From: Flavobacterium luminosum
GTDB taxonomy: Bacteria > Bacteroidota > Bacteroidia > Flavobacteriales > Flavobacteriaceae
Direction of reading: 5' to 3'
NCBI RefSeq assembly: GCF_023635005.1
Contig: NZ_JAMLJM010000002.1
Span: 1 to 64,000, forward strand
Length of the DNA: 64,000 nt
Shown: in pieces, positions 9,376 through 19,318 of the stretch
Position numbering within the stretch: the first letter of the stretch is position 1
How the letters are laid out: each line of letters begins with the position of its first letter
Made by a program: the position numbers and the translations under genes
The notes under the pieces: generated by a model
Databases searched by the model: none
Told to the model about the DNA's origin: nothing
What the model saw: the letters and a program-made list of their open reading frames with translations, nothing else

Positions 9376-10218
9376 GTGGCCACAAAAACAATAACCGACC
9401 AATTAGGAATTGAGCATACTTTCCAATCGACTCCTAAAAGAATTGTATCGCTTGTCCCTTCCCAAACCGAATTGTTATACGATCTAGGTTTAGAAGACAG
9501 TATCGTAGGAATTACCAAGTTCTGTATTCATCCTTTTCATCTAAAATCGACCAAAACCATTGTGGGAGGTACCAAACAGGTGAAAATAGAGAAGATCAAA
9601 GCCTTACAACCGGATATTATTATTGCAAACAAAGAAGAAAACACCGAGGAAATAGTGGCTTCTTTGCGAGCCATTGCGCCAGTTTGGGTAACAGATATTG
9701 TTTCTATAGAGGACAATATACAGATGATTGAAGATTTTGGACAAATATTCAACAAACGTACGGAAGCGCAAAAATGGATCGATAAAATTAATTTTGCGTA
9801 CCAAGATTTTCAAAATTTTATCGCCGACAAGAAACCAAGAAAGGTCGCTTATTTTATATGGGCCAATCCTTACATGGTGGCGGGAGGAGAAACCTATATC
9901 AACGAGTTGCTCAAACTAAACAAGTTCCAAAATATCTACGACAATCATCCCAATTACCCAGGCCGTTATCCTGAAATTGTAATCCAAAAAATGCGCATTC
10001 AAGGCGATCCGGACGTGGTTTTTCTATCTTCGGAACCTTTTCCATTTAAAGACGAACATGCTTTCGAATTGGGAAGATATACCCATCATGCCATTACGAT
10101 TTTTGTAGACGGAGAAATGTTTTCTTGGTACGGAACCCGATTGGCAAAAGCTTTTGAGTATTTCAAAAAATTGCACGAACGCTTGGGGGAGCCGCACGAG
10201 CATCATCACCACCATTAA
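9376..10218 (+). CDS. Helical-backbone metal receptor / BtuF-like binding protein, no signal peptide, natural His tail
   Basis: A 280-residue relative of the Peripla_BP_2 cobalamin/iron-siderophore binding proteins. The two lobes start at RIVSLVPSQTELLYDLG and KPRKVAYFIWANPYMVAGG, joined by a long helix (about 115-150). No signal peptide or lipobox exists. The in-frame stop codon of pyrF lies only 6 nt upstream and the only start is GTG at 9376, so a cytosolic location is forced by the sequence. The protein ends in GEPHEHHHHH, a natural metal-binding-looking tail. No permease or ATPase gene is adjacent. Cytosolic homologues occur in Bacteroidota, but their role is not known to me. An intracellular metal or corrinoid sensor or carrier is one possibility. 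Confidence 0.82.
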   Translation: MATKTITDQLGIEHTFQSTPKRIVSLVPSQTELLYDLGLEDSIVGITKFCIHPFHLKSTKTIVGGTKQVKIEKIKALQPDIIIANKEENTEEIVASLRAIAPVWVTDIVSIEDNIQMIEDFGQIFNKRTEAQKWIDKINFAYQDFQNFIADKKPRKVAYFIWANPYMVAGGETYINELLKLNKFQNIYDNHPNYPGRYPEIVIQKMRIQGDPDVVFLSSEPFPFKDEHAFELGRYTHHAITIFVDGEMFSWYGTRLAKAFEYFKKLHERLGEPHEHHHHH

Positions 10219-10371
10219 AAACAGAGTCAAGCAGCATCAGAAAAACGCAGAAGATGATTCCATGAGCATACTGATACAGCAATTCGAAAAGAGTATATGA
10301 AGGTTTAAAAGAACGAAATAGAATACTAAAAAAAGGAATCGAAATAAATAGTGACAAGACAGTTAAGTTTT

Positions 10372-10401
10372 TTTGTATCTATCTTAAAATCATTACATTT
10401 G
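10372..10401 (+). promoter_or_regulatory. Promoter of the alpha/beta hydrolase gene
   Basis: TTTG (10372-10375), 18 nt, TACATTTG (10394-10401): a near-perfect Bacteroidota promoter ending 22 nt before the TTG start codon at 10424. It supports that unusual start. Confidence 0.65.
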
Positions 10402-10423
10402 TGCTAACCTTAAATTCTACTGT

Positions 10424-11212
10424 TTGATTTCGTATACTATATATATAAATGAAGCCACAACGCAGTGGGTGACCTTTGTGCATGGGGCCGGTGGAAGTTC
10501 GTCCATTTGGTTCCGACAAATTCGCGAGTTTCAAAAACATTTCAATGTTTTGCTATTAGACCTTCGAGGGCATGGCAATTCCAATCAGACGGGATATAAA
10601 AATCCTTTTCAAAAAAAATATACTTTCAAATCAATCGCCCAAGATGTGGTAGAAGTATTGGATCATCTCAATATTCAATCGTCGCATTTTGTTGGAATCT
10701 CATTAGGAACCATAGTCATTCGCCAGCTAGCCGAAATGCACCCCGAGAGAGTAAAAAGTATGATTATGGGCGGGGCTATTCTTAAAATGAATTTCCGTTC
10801 ACAAATTCTCATGCGTCTGGGGAATATTTTCAAATACATTCTGCCGTATTTGGTCTTGTATCGTTTTTTTGCATTCATTATTATGCCAAAAGACAATCAC
10901 AAACAATCAAGGGTATTGTTCATCAATGAGGCCAAAAAATTATACCAAAAAGAATTCATCAAGTGGTTTAAACTAACGGCGGAAATCAATCCGGTGCTCA
11001 AATGGTTCCGACAGGTTGAACTCAACATTCCTACGCTATACATCATGGGAGAAGAAGATTATATGTTTTTACCTTCTGTGAAAAAAGTGGTAGAAGCGCA
11101 TTACAAAACCGCTAAACTGTATGTTATAGAAAAATGCGGTCACGTGGTGAATGTAGAGCAACCCAATATCTTCAACGCTCAAGTAATTCATTTTCTAAAA
11201 CTGCAGAATTAG
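10424..11212 (+). CDS. Alpha/beta-fold hydrolase
   Basis: A 262-residue serine hydrolase of the alpha/beta superfamily. An oxyanion-hole HGAGGSSSIW lies at 20-29, the nucleophile elbow GISLG puts Ser93 at the active site, and the acid is likely in MGEEDYMF. The catalytic His is in KCGHVVNVEQP near the C-terminus. There is no signal peptide, so it is cytosolic. The substrate cannot be read from sequence. The start is TTG at 10424, preceded by a good promoter. No in-frame ATG exists before the conserved core begins, so TTG is the best choice. Confidence 0.88.
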   Translation: MISYTIYINEATTQWVTFVHGAGGSSSIWFRQIREFQKHFNVLLLDLRGHGNSNQTGYKNPFQKKYTFKSIAQDVVEVLDHLNIQSSHFVGISLGTIVIRQLAEMHPERVKSMIMGGAILKMNFRSQILMRLGNIFKYILPYLVLYRFFAFIIMPKDNHKQSRVLFINEAKKLYQKEFIKWFKLTAEINPVLKWFRQVELNIPTLYIMGEEDYMFLPSVKKVVEAHYKTAKLYVIEKCGHVVNVEQPNIFNAQVIHFLKLQN

Positions 11213-11535
11213 AAAAAGGAGCAGTACAAAATAGATTGATTGTAAAGATTTTCTTTTCATTAGATTTTGGTACAAAAGAATGGTATTTTCCAAAATAATA
11301 ATGAAAATCACAAATGGGAATCCGGAATTAATCGGTAAAATGGGGAGGTAAGAACAGTAAAAGTTATAGTATTCAAAGAAGCAAAAAAAAAGTCGGTATA
11401 AGGTGTACCGACTTTTTTATAAACTAACCAAACCAAACAAAATTCTAAGAATTTCTGAAACAAAGGTCGGTATTTTTTTGCTATTCCAAAGTTAAGAGAA
11501 TGTTATTATCTTGTTGATTATGAAAATTTTAACGC
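11213..11535. other. Gene-free interval between convergent genes
   Basis: About 320 nt separating the hydrolase from the leftward DUF4197 gene. Apart from the shared terminator at 11389-11419 I see no open frame, repeat or promoter pair worth reporting. It is AT-rich filler. Confidence 0.6.
11389..11419. terminator. Bidirectional terminator between hydrolase and DUF4197 genes
   Basis: AAAGTCGGTA (11389-11398), 7-nt loop, TACCGACTTT (11406-11415). It is flanked by A-runs on the left and T-runs on the right, so it can stop transcription from both sides. The distance to either stop codon (about 120-180 nt) is unusually long. Confidence 0.82.
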
Positions 11536-12243
11536 TTATTTTTTATCCTGAAGCGCAAATACTTTTTTCAACAAATCGGAACTTCTTGAGGTTAAGTTAG
11601 TTCGAATGTTTTTCTCTTCAACAGAAATCATCGTGAAGACACCTTGCATCGCTTTATTGGTAGTATAATCGGTCAAATCTGGGTTTACTTTCTTAACCAA
11701 AGGAATACTGTTGTATTTAGTAATAATATTGGTCCATATTTTATCCGCACCTACTTTAGCGAACGAATTTTTGATTACGGGATTAAATTTGGCATACAAG
11801 GCCGTTGAGGTAGAACTTTCCAAATAAGTGGTAGCCGAACGCTCGTTGCCCAAAAGAATGTTTTTAGCATCGGTAAAAGTCATTCCTTTAATCGCATCGA
11901 CAAAAATTGGAGTCGATTCTTTTACCGCATCTTCTGCAGCACGATTCAAAACTTTCAAACCTTCATCGGCTAATTTGCTCATCCCAATATCGCGCAAGGT
12001 TTTGTCTACTTTTTGTAGTTCTTCCGGCAATAGAATTTTAACCATTTCGTTTTTATAAAAGCCATCCGTAGCGGTAAGTTTTACCACTTGTTTGTTGATA
12101 CCGTTGTTCAAAGCTTCTTTCAGTCCAGAGGCAATTTCAAATTGGGAAACTCCTTGTTCCATGGGAAGTTGGTTAACAACTTGTTGCAATTGGGCACAAC
12201 CCATAAAAGGGATAATGGCACTAAGTAGGAATAGTTTTTTCAT
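11536..12243 (-). CDS. DUF4197 lipoprotein
   Basis: A 235-residue lipoprotein. The signal peptide MKKLFLLSAIIPFMGC ends at the lipidated Cys16. The rest matches DUF4197: ASGLKEALNNGINKQV near the mature N-terminus and AKFNPVIKNSFAKVG in the middle, with a helical, charged composition. The function of DUF4197 proteins is unknown. A TTG start at 12264 would add seven residues, but that codon lies inside the promoter (12262-12294), so I use the ATG at 12243. Monocistronic, leftward, ending before a distant shared terminator. Confidence 0.87.
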   Translation of the reverse strand: MKKLFLLSAIIPFMGCAQLQQVVNQLPMEQGVSQFEIASGLKEALNNGINKQVVKLTATDGFYKNEMVKILLPEELQKVDKTLRDIGMSKLADEGLKVLNRAAEDAVKESTPIFVDAIKGMTFTDAKNILLGNERSATTYLESSTSTALYAKFNPVIKNSFAKVGADKIWTNIITKYNSIPLVKKVNPDLTDYTTNKAMQGVFTMISVEEKNIRTNLTSRSSDLLKKVFALQDKK

Positions 12244-12261
12244 GGAGATATTTTTTATTTT

Positions 12262-12294
12262 CAAAGATAGGCAAATAGAGTGCCAATTTTCAAA
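12262..12294 (-). promoter_or_regulatory. Promoter of the DUF4197 gene
   Basis: On the minus strand TTTG (12291-12294) and TATCTTTG (12262-12269) are 21 nt apart. The -7 box overlaps the alternative upstream start codon, ruling it out. Confidence 0.6.
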
Positions 12295-12365
12295 AGTATA
12301 GTTTTTGATTATTGATACATAAAAACAATTAATTTTAATTATAGTTTTTACTCATAGATTTACGA

Positions 12366-12373
12366 TAGTTTTG
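12366..12373 (+). promoter_or_regulatory. -7 promoter element of katG
   Basis: TAGTTTTG matches TAnnTTTG. No convincing TTTG lies about 19 nt further upstream, which would suit a promoter needing an activator. The leader to the katG ATG is about 70 nt. No OxyR or PerR box could be recognised by eye. Confidence 0.4.
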
Positions 12374-12440
12374 TGTAAATTTAATCGTATAAAAAATTGA
12401 TTTACAGATTTTTGATGCTAATGTTTTAAATATCAAATAA

Positions 12441-14660
<2,220 letters not shown>

Positions 14661-14706
14661 GCTAAACAAAAACAAAGATTATAAATAGAAATAATTGAAG
14701 TAAAAG

Positions 14707-14726
14707 CCCTCTTCGGAGGGTTTTTT
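14707..14726 (+). terminator. Terminator of katG
   Basis: CCCTC (14707-14711), TTCG loop, GAGGG (14716-14720), then six T. The C(UUCG)G tetraloop is an especially stable form. Confidence 0.92.
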
Positions 14727-14845
14727 AGTAATAAAGAGTTCGATGAAAAAGGGAAACCCTACCTTTGATTCGACAAACAAAAAAAACGAAATCAATAGGA
14801 AAACCGAATAAAAGAGAATAATAAATTAACAATTCAAAAAAAGTA

Positions 14846-15331
14846 ATGGAAGCATCGTTTTATGATTTTAGCGCAACATCTTTACAAGGAAAAGAAGTAA
14901 AAATGAGCGATTTTAAAGGAAAGACAATTTTATTGGTGAACACTGCAAGTCAATGTGGCCTAACACCGCAATATGAAGGTCTGGAAAAAATATACGAAAA
15001 ATACAAAGAAAAAGGATTGGTAATATTAGGGTTCCCATGTAACCAATTTGGAAATCAAGAACCGGGTGACGAGAAATCAATAGCAGAAGGCTGTCTCTTG
15101 AATTATGGAGTTTCTTTTCCGATGTTCGCCAAAATTGAAGTCAATGGCCCGGGAACGCATCCACTTTTCAAATACCTAAAAAAAGAACTTCCTGGTTTTC
15201 CCGGCAATAGCATCAAATGGAATTTTACCAAGTTTCTCATTGCCCCCGATGGAAAACCTCTAAAAAGATTCTCACCCATTACAAAACCAGAAAAAATAGA
15301 ACGCTATTTAGCTCAAAAGGCACTGTTATAG
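14846..15331 (+). CDS. Glutathione peroxidase family (thiol) peroxidase
   Basis: A 161-residue peroxidase that reduces H2O2 or lipid hydroperoxides. The catalytic tetrad is visible: Cys37 (NTASQCGLTPQY), Gln71 (NQFGNQEPG), Trp125 and Asn126 (KWNFTKF). The peroxidatic residue is Cys rather than selenocysteine. Extra cysteines at 65 and 83 could be the resolving Cys of the thioredoxin-dependent subclass, which is the likely reductant in Bacteroidota. There is no signal peptide. It sits just downstream of katG with its own leader of about 120 nt, consistent with a local peroxide-defence pair. Confidence 0.93.
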   Translation: MEASFYDFSATSLQGKEVKMSDFKGKTILLVNTASQCGLTPQYEGLEKIYEKYKEKGLVILGFPCNQFGNQEPGDEKSIAEGCLLNYGVSFPMFAKIEVNGPGTHPLFKYLKKELPGFPGNSIKWNFTKFLIAPDGKPLKRFSPITKPEKIERYLAQKALL

Positions 15332-15396
15332 ACGATTCTATATCGGTAATCAAACCCGACTGTTGAACTACCTTTTAGATTCAACCTTATAGTTGC

Positions 15397-15433
15397 TTTG
15401 CGACGGGTCAAATGGTAGTTAAAAGTAACTTTG
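15397..15433 (+). promoter_or_regulatory. Possible promoter of a non-coding transcript
   Basis: TAACTTTG (15426-15433) fits the -7 consensus exactly. The nearest TTTG (15397-15400) is 25 nt away, slightly too far, so strength is uncertain. No start codon with a real frame follows. Confidence 0.35.
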
Positions 15434-15439
15434 CAGTAT

Positions 15440-15494
15440 AATTATAGTATGTTTATAGTATAGTTATAGTATAGTTGTAGTATAGTTAAAGTAA
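15440..15494. repeat. Five tandem 11-bp repeats
   Basis: Five back-to-back units of 11 bp: AATTATAGTAT, GTTTATAGTAT, AGTTATAGTAT, AGTTGTAGTAT and the decayed AGTTAAAGTAA. The period of 11 bp is close to one helical turn, so identical bases face the same side of the DNA. Confidence 0.85.
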
Positions 15495-15503
15495 ATAAGA
15501 AGA

Positions 15504-15547
15504 AAAGGAATTAGCAATTCAAATCATTGTAAAAAGCTAATTCCTTT
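15504..15547 (+). terminator. Long hairpin, possible terminator of a small RNA
   Basis: AAAGGAATTAGC (15504-15515) pairs perfectly with GCTAATTCCTTT (15536-15547) across a 20-nt loop. The T-tract after it is weak (ATCTATTTT), so termination is less certain than for the other hairpins in this window. Confidence 0.45.
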
Positions 15548-15709
15548 ATCTATTTTGAAGAGGATCTGGAGAGTAATGAAAGGAATAAAAATAGGGGTTT
15601 CTAAAAAAACAGTTTGGGTTCAAAACAATTCTTTATAAAATGGTAATTGATTTCGCTATTTTTTAATAATTACCTAAATTGCGGCACTCAAAAAAGATAC
15701 TTTTAGATA

Positions 15710-18700
15710 ATGGAACAAGTACAACCTTACCAACCAAAAAATAAAGTTAGAATTGTAACTGCTGCCTCTCTATTTGACGGGCATGATGCGGCGATCAATA
15801 TCATGCGTAGAATCATCCAAGCTACGGGAGTTGAAGTGATTCACTTAGGACATGATAGAAGTGTAGAAGAAGTGGTGAATACCGCTATTCAAGAAGATGC
15901 AAATGCGATTGCGATGACGTCTTACCAAGGAGGTCACAACGAATATTTCAAATACATGTACGATTTGCTTAAAGAAAAAGGAGCAGGTCATATCAAAATA
16001 TTTGGTGGTGGTGGCGGTGTAATTCTTCCTTCGGAAATTGAAGAGTTACATGCTTACGGGATCACTAAAATCTATTCGCCAGACGATGGTCGTGCCATGG
16101 GATTACAAGGGATGATTAACGACTTAGTTCAGAAAGCAGATTTCCCTGTGGGTGATGTGCTGAATGGTGAAGCGGATCATTTAGAAGAAAAAAATCCAAG
16201 AGCGATTGCTCGTGTCATTTCTGCAGCTGAAAACTTCCCTGAAATTGCTAAAGAAACGTTAGATAAAATTCACGCCGCAAACGAAACTTCTAAGATTCCA
16301 GTTTTAGGAATTACAGGAACAGGTGGTGCAGGAAAATCATCGTTAGTGGATGAGTTAGTGCGTCGTTTCTTAATCGATTTCCCTGAAAAAACCATTGGAT
16401 TAATTTCGGTGGATCCATCAAAACGTAAAACAGGAGGAGCCTTGTTAGGAGATAGAATTCGTATGAATGCCATCAACAATTCTCGTGTGTACATGCGTTC
16501 GTTAGCAACTCGTCAATCGAATTTAGCTTTATCAAAATATGTAGCTGAAGCGATTCAAGTGTTAAAAGCTGCTAAATATGATTTAATCATTTTAGAAACT
16601 TCAGGAATTGGACAATCGGATACTGAAATTTTAGATCATTCTGATGTTTCTTTATATGTTATGACACCTGAATTTGGTGCTGCAACTCAGTTAGAGAAAA
16701 TTGATATGTTGGATTTCGCAGATTTAGTAGCGTTAAATAAATTCGACAAACGTGGAGCATTAGATGCCATTCGTGATGTGAAAAAACAATACCAACGCAA
16801 TCATAATTTATGGGATGTAGATCCAGATAAAATGCCTGTATTTGGTACTATCGCTTCGCAATTCAATGATCCTGGAATGAATACGCTTTACAAATCGATC
16901 ATGGATAAGATTGTAGAGAAAACAGGAGCGGATTTAAAATCGACTTTCGAAATTACGCGTGAGATGAGTGAGAAAATCTTCGTAATTCCTCCTCACAGAA
17001 CTCGCTACTTATCGGAAATTGCAGAGAACAACAGAAAATATGACGAAACGGCGCTAACACAAGTAGAAGTAGCTCAAAAATTATACGGAATTTTCAAAAC
17101 CATTGAATCAGTTAACGGAAATTTACCTCAAATTGACAAAGCGGGAATTATTGAAAGTTCTTTAAAAGTTAATGATAATAACAAAGATTTCTTAGGTTTA
17201 TTATTGAAAGAATTCGATAGAGTAAAAATGAATTTAGACCCATACAATTGGGAAATTTTATTGACTTGGGAAGAAAAAGTTAACAAATACAAAAATCCGG
17301 TTTACTCGTTTAAAGTACGTGATAAAGAAATTAAAATTGAAACGCACACTGAATCGTTATCACATTCTCAAATTCCAAAAGTTGCCTTACCAAAATACCA
17401 AGCTTGGGGAGATATCTTAAAATGGAATTTACAAGAAAACGTACCAGGAGAATTCCCATTTGCATCAGGATTATATCCATTCAAACGTGAAGGAGAAGAT
17501 CCAACACGTATGTTTGCAGGGGAAGGTGGACCAGAAAGAACGAACCGTCGTTTCCATTATGTTTCTTTAGGAATGCCAGCAAAACGTTTATCAACAGCCT
17601 TCGACTCAGTAACCTTATACGGAAATGACCCAGACCACAGACCAGATATTTATGGTAAAATTGGTAATGCGGGAGTTTCTATTTGTTGTTTAGACGATGC
17701 GAAAAAATTATACTCAGGTTTCGATTTGAGTCACCCAGCGACTTCGGTTTCCATGACCATTAATGGTCCAGCACCAATGTTGTTAGGATTTTTCATGAAC
17801 GCTGCGATTGATCAAAATTGTGAGAAATACATCAAAGAACACGGTTTAGAAGAGGAAGTAGAGAAACGAAAGGCAGCATTATACGACGATAAAGGTTTAG
17901 AGCGTCCAAGATATAACGGAGAATTACCAGAAGGAAATGATGGTTTAGGTTTGTTGCTTTTAGGAGTAACGGGAGACCAAGTCTTACCAGCAGATGTGTA
18001 CCAAGATATTAAAGTGAAAACTTTAGCGCAAGTTCGTGGAACTGTTCAAGCGGATATCTTAAAAGAAGACCAAGCACAAAATACTTGTATTTTCTCTACG
18101 GAGTTTGCTTTACGTTTGATGGGAGACGTTCAAGAATATTTTATCAAACAAAATGTACGTAACTTCTATTCGGTTTCTATTTCAGGATATCACATTGCGG
18201 AAGCAGGAGCGAATCCAATCACGCAGTTAGCGTTTACGTTAGCAAATGGATTTACTTATGTAGAATATTATTTAAGTAGAGGAATGAACATCAACGACTT
18301 CGGTCCGAATTTATCGTTCTTCTTCTCTAATGGTATTGATCCTGAATATGCTGTAATCGGTCGTGTAGCACGTAAAATTTGGGCGAAAGCCATGAAAAAT
18401 AAATATGGAGCTAACGAAAGAGCGCAAATGTTGAAATACCACATTCAAACTTCTGGACGTTCGTTACACGCGCAAGAGATTGATTTTAATGATATTCGTA
18501 CGACTTTACAAGCGTTGTATGCGATTTATGATAACTGTAACTCATTGCATACCAATGCTTACGATGAGGCAATTACGACTCCAACAGAAGAATCAGTACG
18601 TCGTGCGATGGCCATTCAGTTGATTATTAATAAAGAATTAGGTTTAGCGAAAAACGAAAATCCAATTCAAGGTTCGTTCATTATTGAAGAATTAACCGAT

Positions 18701-19135
18701 TTAGTAGAAGAAGCTGTTTTAGCTGAATTTGATAGAATTACTGAAAGAGGCGGGGTTTTAGGTGCCATGGAAACTATGTACCAAAGAAGTAAAATTCAAG
18801 AAGAGTCGTTGTATTATGAAACTTTGAAACATACAGGAGAATTCCCAATCATTGGTGTGAATACGTTCTTGAGTTCAAAAGGTTCGCCAACAGTGATTCC
18901 AGCAGAAGTAATTCGTGCAACTGAGGAAGAGAAACAGTTCCAAATTCAAACCTTAGAGAATTTGCATCAAGCTAAAGCTAAAGAAGTTGAAAATCAAATC
19001 TCAATCATTCAAGAAGCTGCGATTCAAAATCAAAACATTTTTGAAAAATTGATGGATGCAGCTAAGGTGTGTTCGTTAGGACAAATCACCAGTGCTTTAT
19101 TTGAAGTAGGTGGTCAGTATAGAAGAAATATGTAA
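15710..19135 (+). CDS. icmF: Fused acyl-CoA mutase IcmF (B12 domain, G-protein chaperone, mutase)
   Basis: A 1141-residue adenosylcobalamin-dependent mutase of the IcmF type. The B12-binding domain comes first (about 10-140), with DGHDAA at 23-28 supplying the His25 cobalt ligand. The MeaB-like GTPase chaperone follows (about 190-420), with P-loop GTGGAGKS (203-210) and NKFD (343-346). After a linker, the TIM-barrel substrate domain (about 555-1141) shows [18 protein letters not shown] and [15 protein letters not shown]. In methylmalonyl-CoA mutase the order is reversed and the G-protein is separate, so this is clearly IcmF. Known members interconvert isobutyryl- and butyryl-CoA and some act on isovaleryl- or pivalyl-CoA. 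The substrate cannot be fixed by eye. A PduO-type adenosyltransferase at 42944-43513 could supply its cofactor. Confidence 0.95.
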   Translation: MEQVQPYQPKNKVRIVTAASLFDGHDAAINIMRRIIQATGVEVIHLGHDRSVEEVVNTAIQEDANAIAMTSYQGGHNEYFKYMYDLLKEKGAGHIKIFGGGGGVILPSEIEELHAYGITKIYSPDDGRAMGLQGMINDLVQKADFPVGDVLNGEADHLEEKNPRAIARVISAAENFPEIAKETLDKIHAANETSKIPVLGITGTGGAGKSSLVDELVRRFLIDFPEKTIGLISVDPSKRKTGGALLGDRIRMNAINNSRVYMRSLATRQSNLALSKYVAEAIQVLKAAKYDLIILETSGIGQSDTEILDHSDVSLYVMTPEFGAATQLEKIDMLDFADLVALNKFDKRGALDAIRDVKKQYQRNHNLWDVDPDKMPVFGTIASQFNDPGMNTLYKSIMDKIVEKTGADLKSTFEITREMSEKIFVIPPHRTRYLSEIAENNRKYDETALTQVEVAQKLYGIFKTIESVNGNLPQIDKAGIIESSLKVNDNNKDFLGLLLKEFDRVKMNLDPYNWEILLTWEEKVNKYKNPVYSFKVRDKEIKIETHTESLSHSQIPKVALPKYQAWGDILKWNLQENVPGEFPFASGLYPFKREGEDPTRMFAGEGGPERTNRRFHYVSLGMPAKRLSTAFDSVTLYGNDPDHRPDIYGKIGNAGVSICCLDDAKKLYSGFDLSHPATSVSMTINGPAPMLLGFFMNAAIDQNCEKYIKEHGLEEEVEKRKAALYDDKGLERPRYNGELPEGNDGLGLLLLGVTGDQVLPADVYQDIKVKTLAQVRGTVQADILKEDQAQNTCIFSTEFALRLMGDVQEYFIKQNVRNFYSVSISGYHIAEAGANPITQLAFTLANGFTYVEYYLSRGMNINDFGPNLSFFFSNGIDPEYAVIGRVARKIWAKAMKNKYGANERAQMLKYHIQTSGRSLHAQEIDFNDIRTTLQALYAIYDNCNSLHTNAYDEAITTPTEESVRRAMAIQLIINKELGLAKNENPIQGSFIIEELTDLVEEAVLAEFDRITERGGVLGAMETMYQRSKIQEESLYYETLKHTGEFPIIGVNTFLSSKGSPTVIPAEVIRATEEEKQFQIQTLENLHQAKAKEVENQISIIQEAAIQNQNIFEKLMDAAKVCSLGQITSALFEVGGQYRRNM

Positions 19136-19190
19136 GCAGGATGCATCTGAAACAAAGCGTAAGCTGAAGTTGAAGATTGCATATCGCTTA

Positions 19191-19209
19191 TGCTGAGCTT
19201 GTCGAAGCA
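19191..19209. repeat. Short palindromic intergenic repeat (GAGCTTGTCGAAGC type)
   Basis: TGCTGAGCTTGTCGAAGCA is an imperfect inverted repeat. Its core GAGCTTGTCGAAGC recurs between genes in many bacterial genomes, from general knowledge. Only one copy is seen in this window, so its repeat status here rests on that knowledge. Confidence 0.4.
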
Positions 19210-19261
19210 TCGCTACGAACGGAGATCTTTACAATAGATTTCCCAAGCAATTATGGATAAA

Positions 19262-19295
19262 AAAGAGGCTGTTTCAAAAGAGAAACAGCCTCTTT
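19262..19295. terminator. Bidirectional terminator between icmF and the MuiA-like gene
   Basis: A 14-bp perfect stem (AAAGAGGCTGTTTC at 19262-19275, complement at 19282-19295) with a 6-nt loop. A-rich sequence on the left and T-rich on the right let it serve both converging genes. Confidence 0.92.
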
Positions 19296-19318
19296 AATTT
19301 TCTGCAGTGTGTCTTTGA

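Larger units (their letters stand above)
15332..15709 (+). other. Gene-free stretch with phased repeats and a long hairpin
   Basis: This 378-nt interval has no credible frame but is not empty. It contains a TAACTTTG -7 box (15426-15433), five 11-bp repeats (15440-15494) and a 12-bp perfect inverted repeat (15504-15547), in that order on the plus strand. The rest, up to the icmF start, is AT-rich with no clear consensus promoter. Confidence 0.6.

Noticed and set aside
9376..10218. Cloning-tag artefact at the His tail
   Set aside because: The tail is GEPHEHHHHH with mixed CAT/CAC codons, directly followed by native intergenic sequence, and five His after Glu is not a usual vector tag; I regard it as natural.
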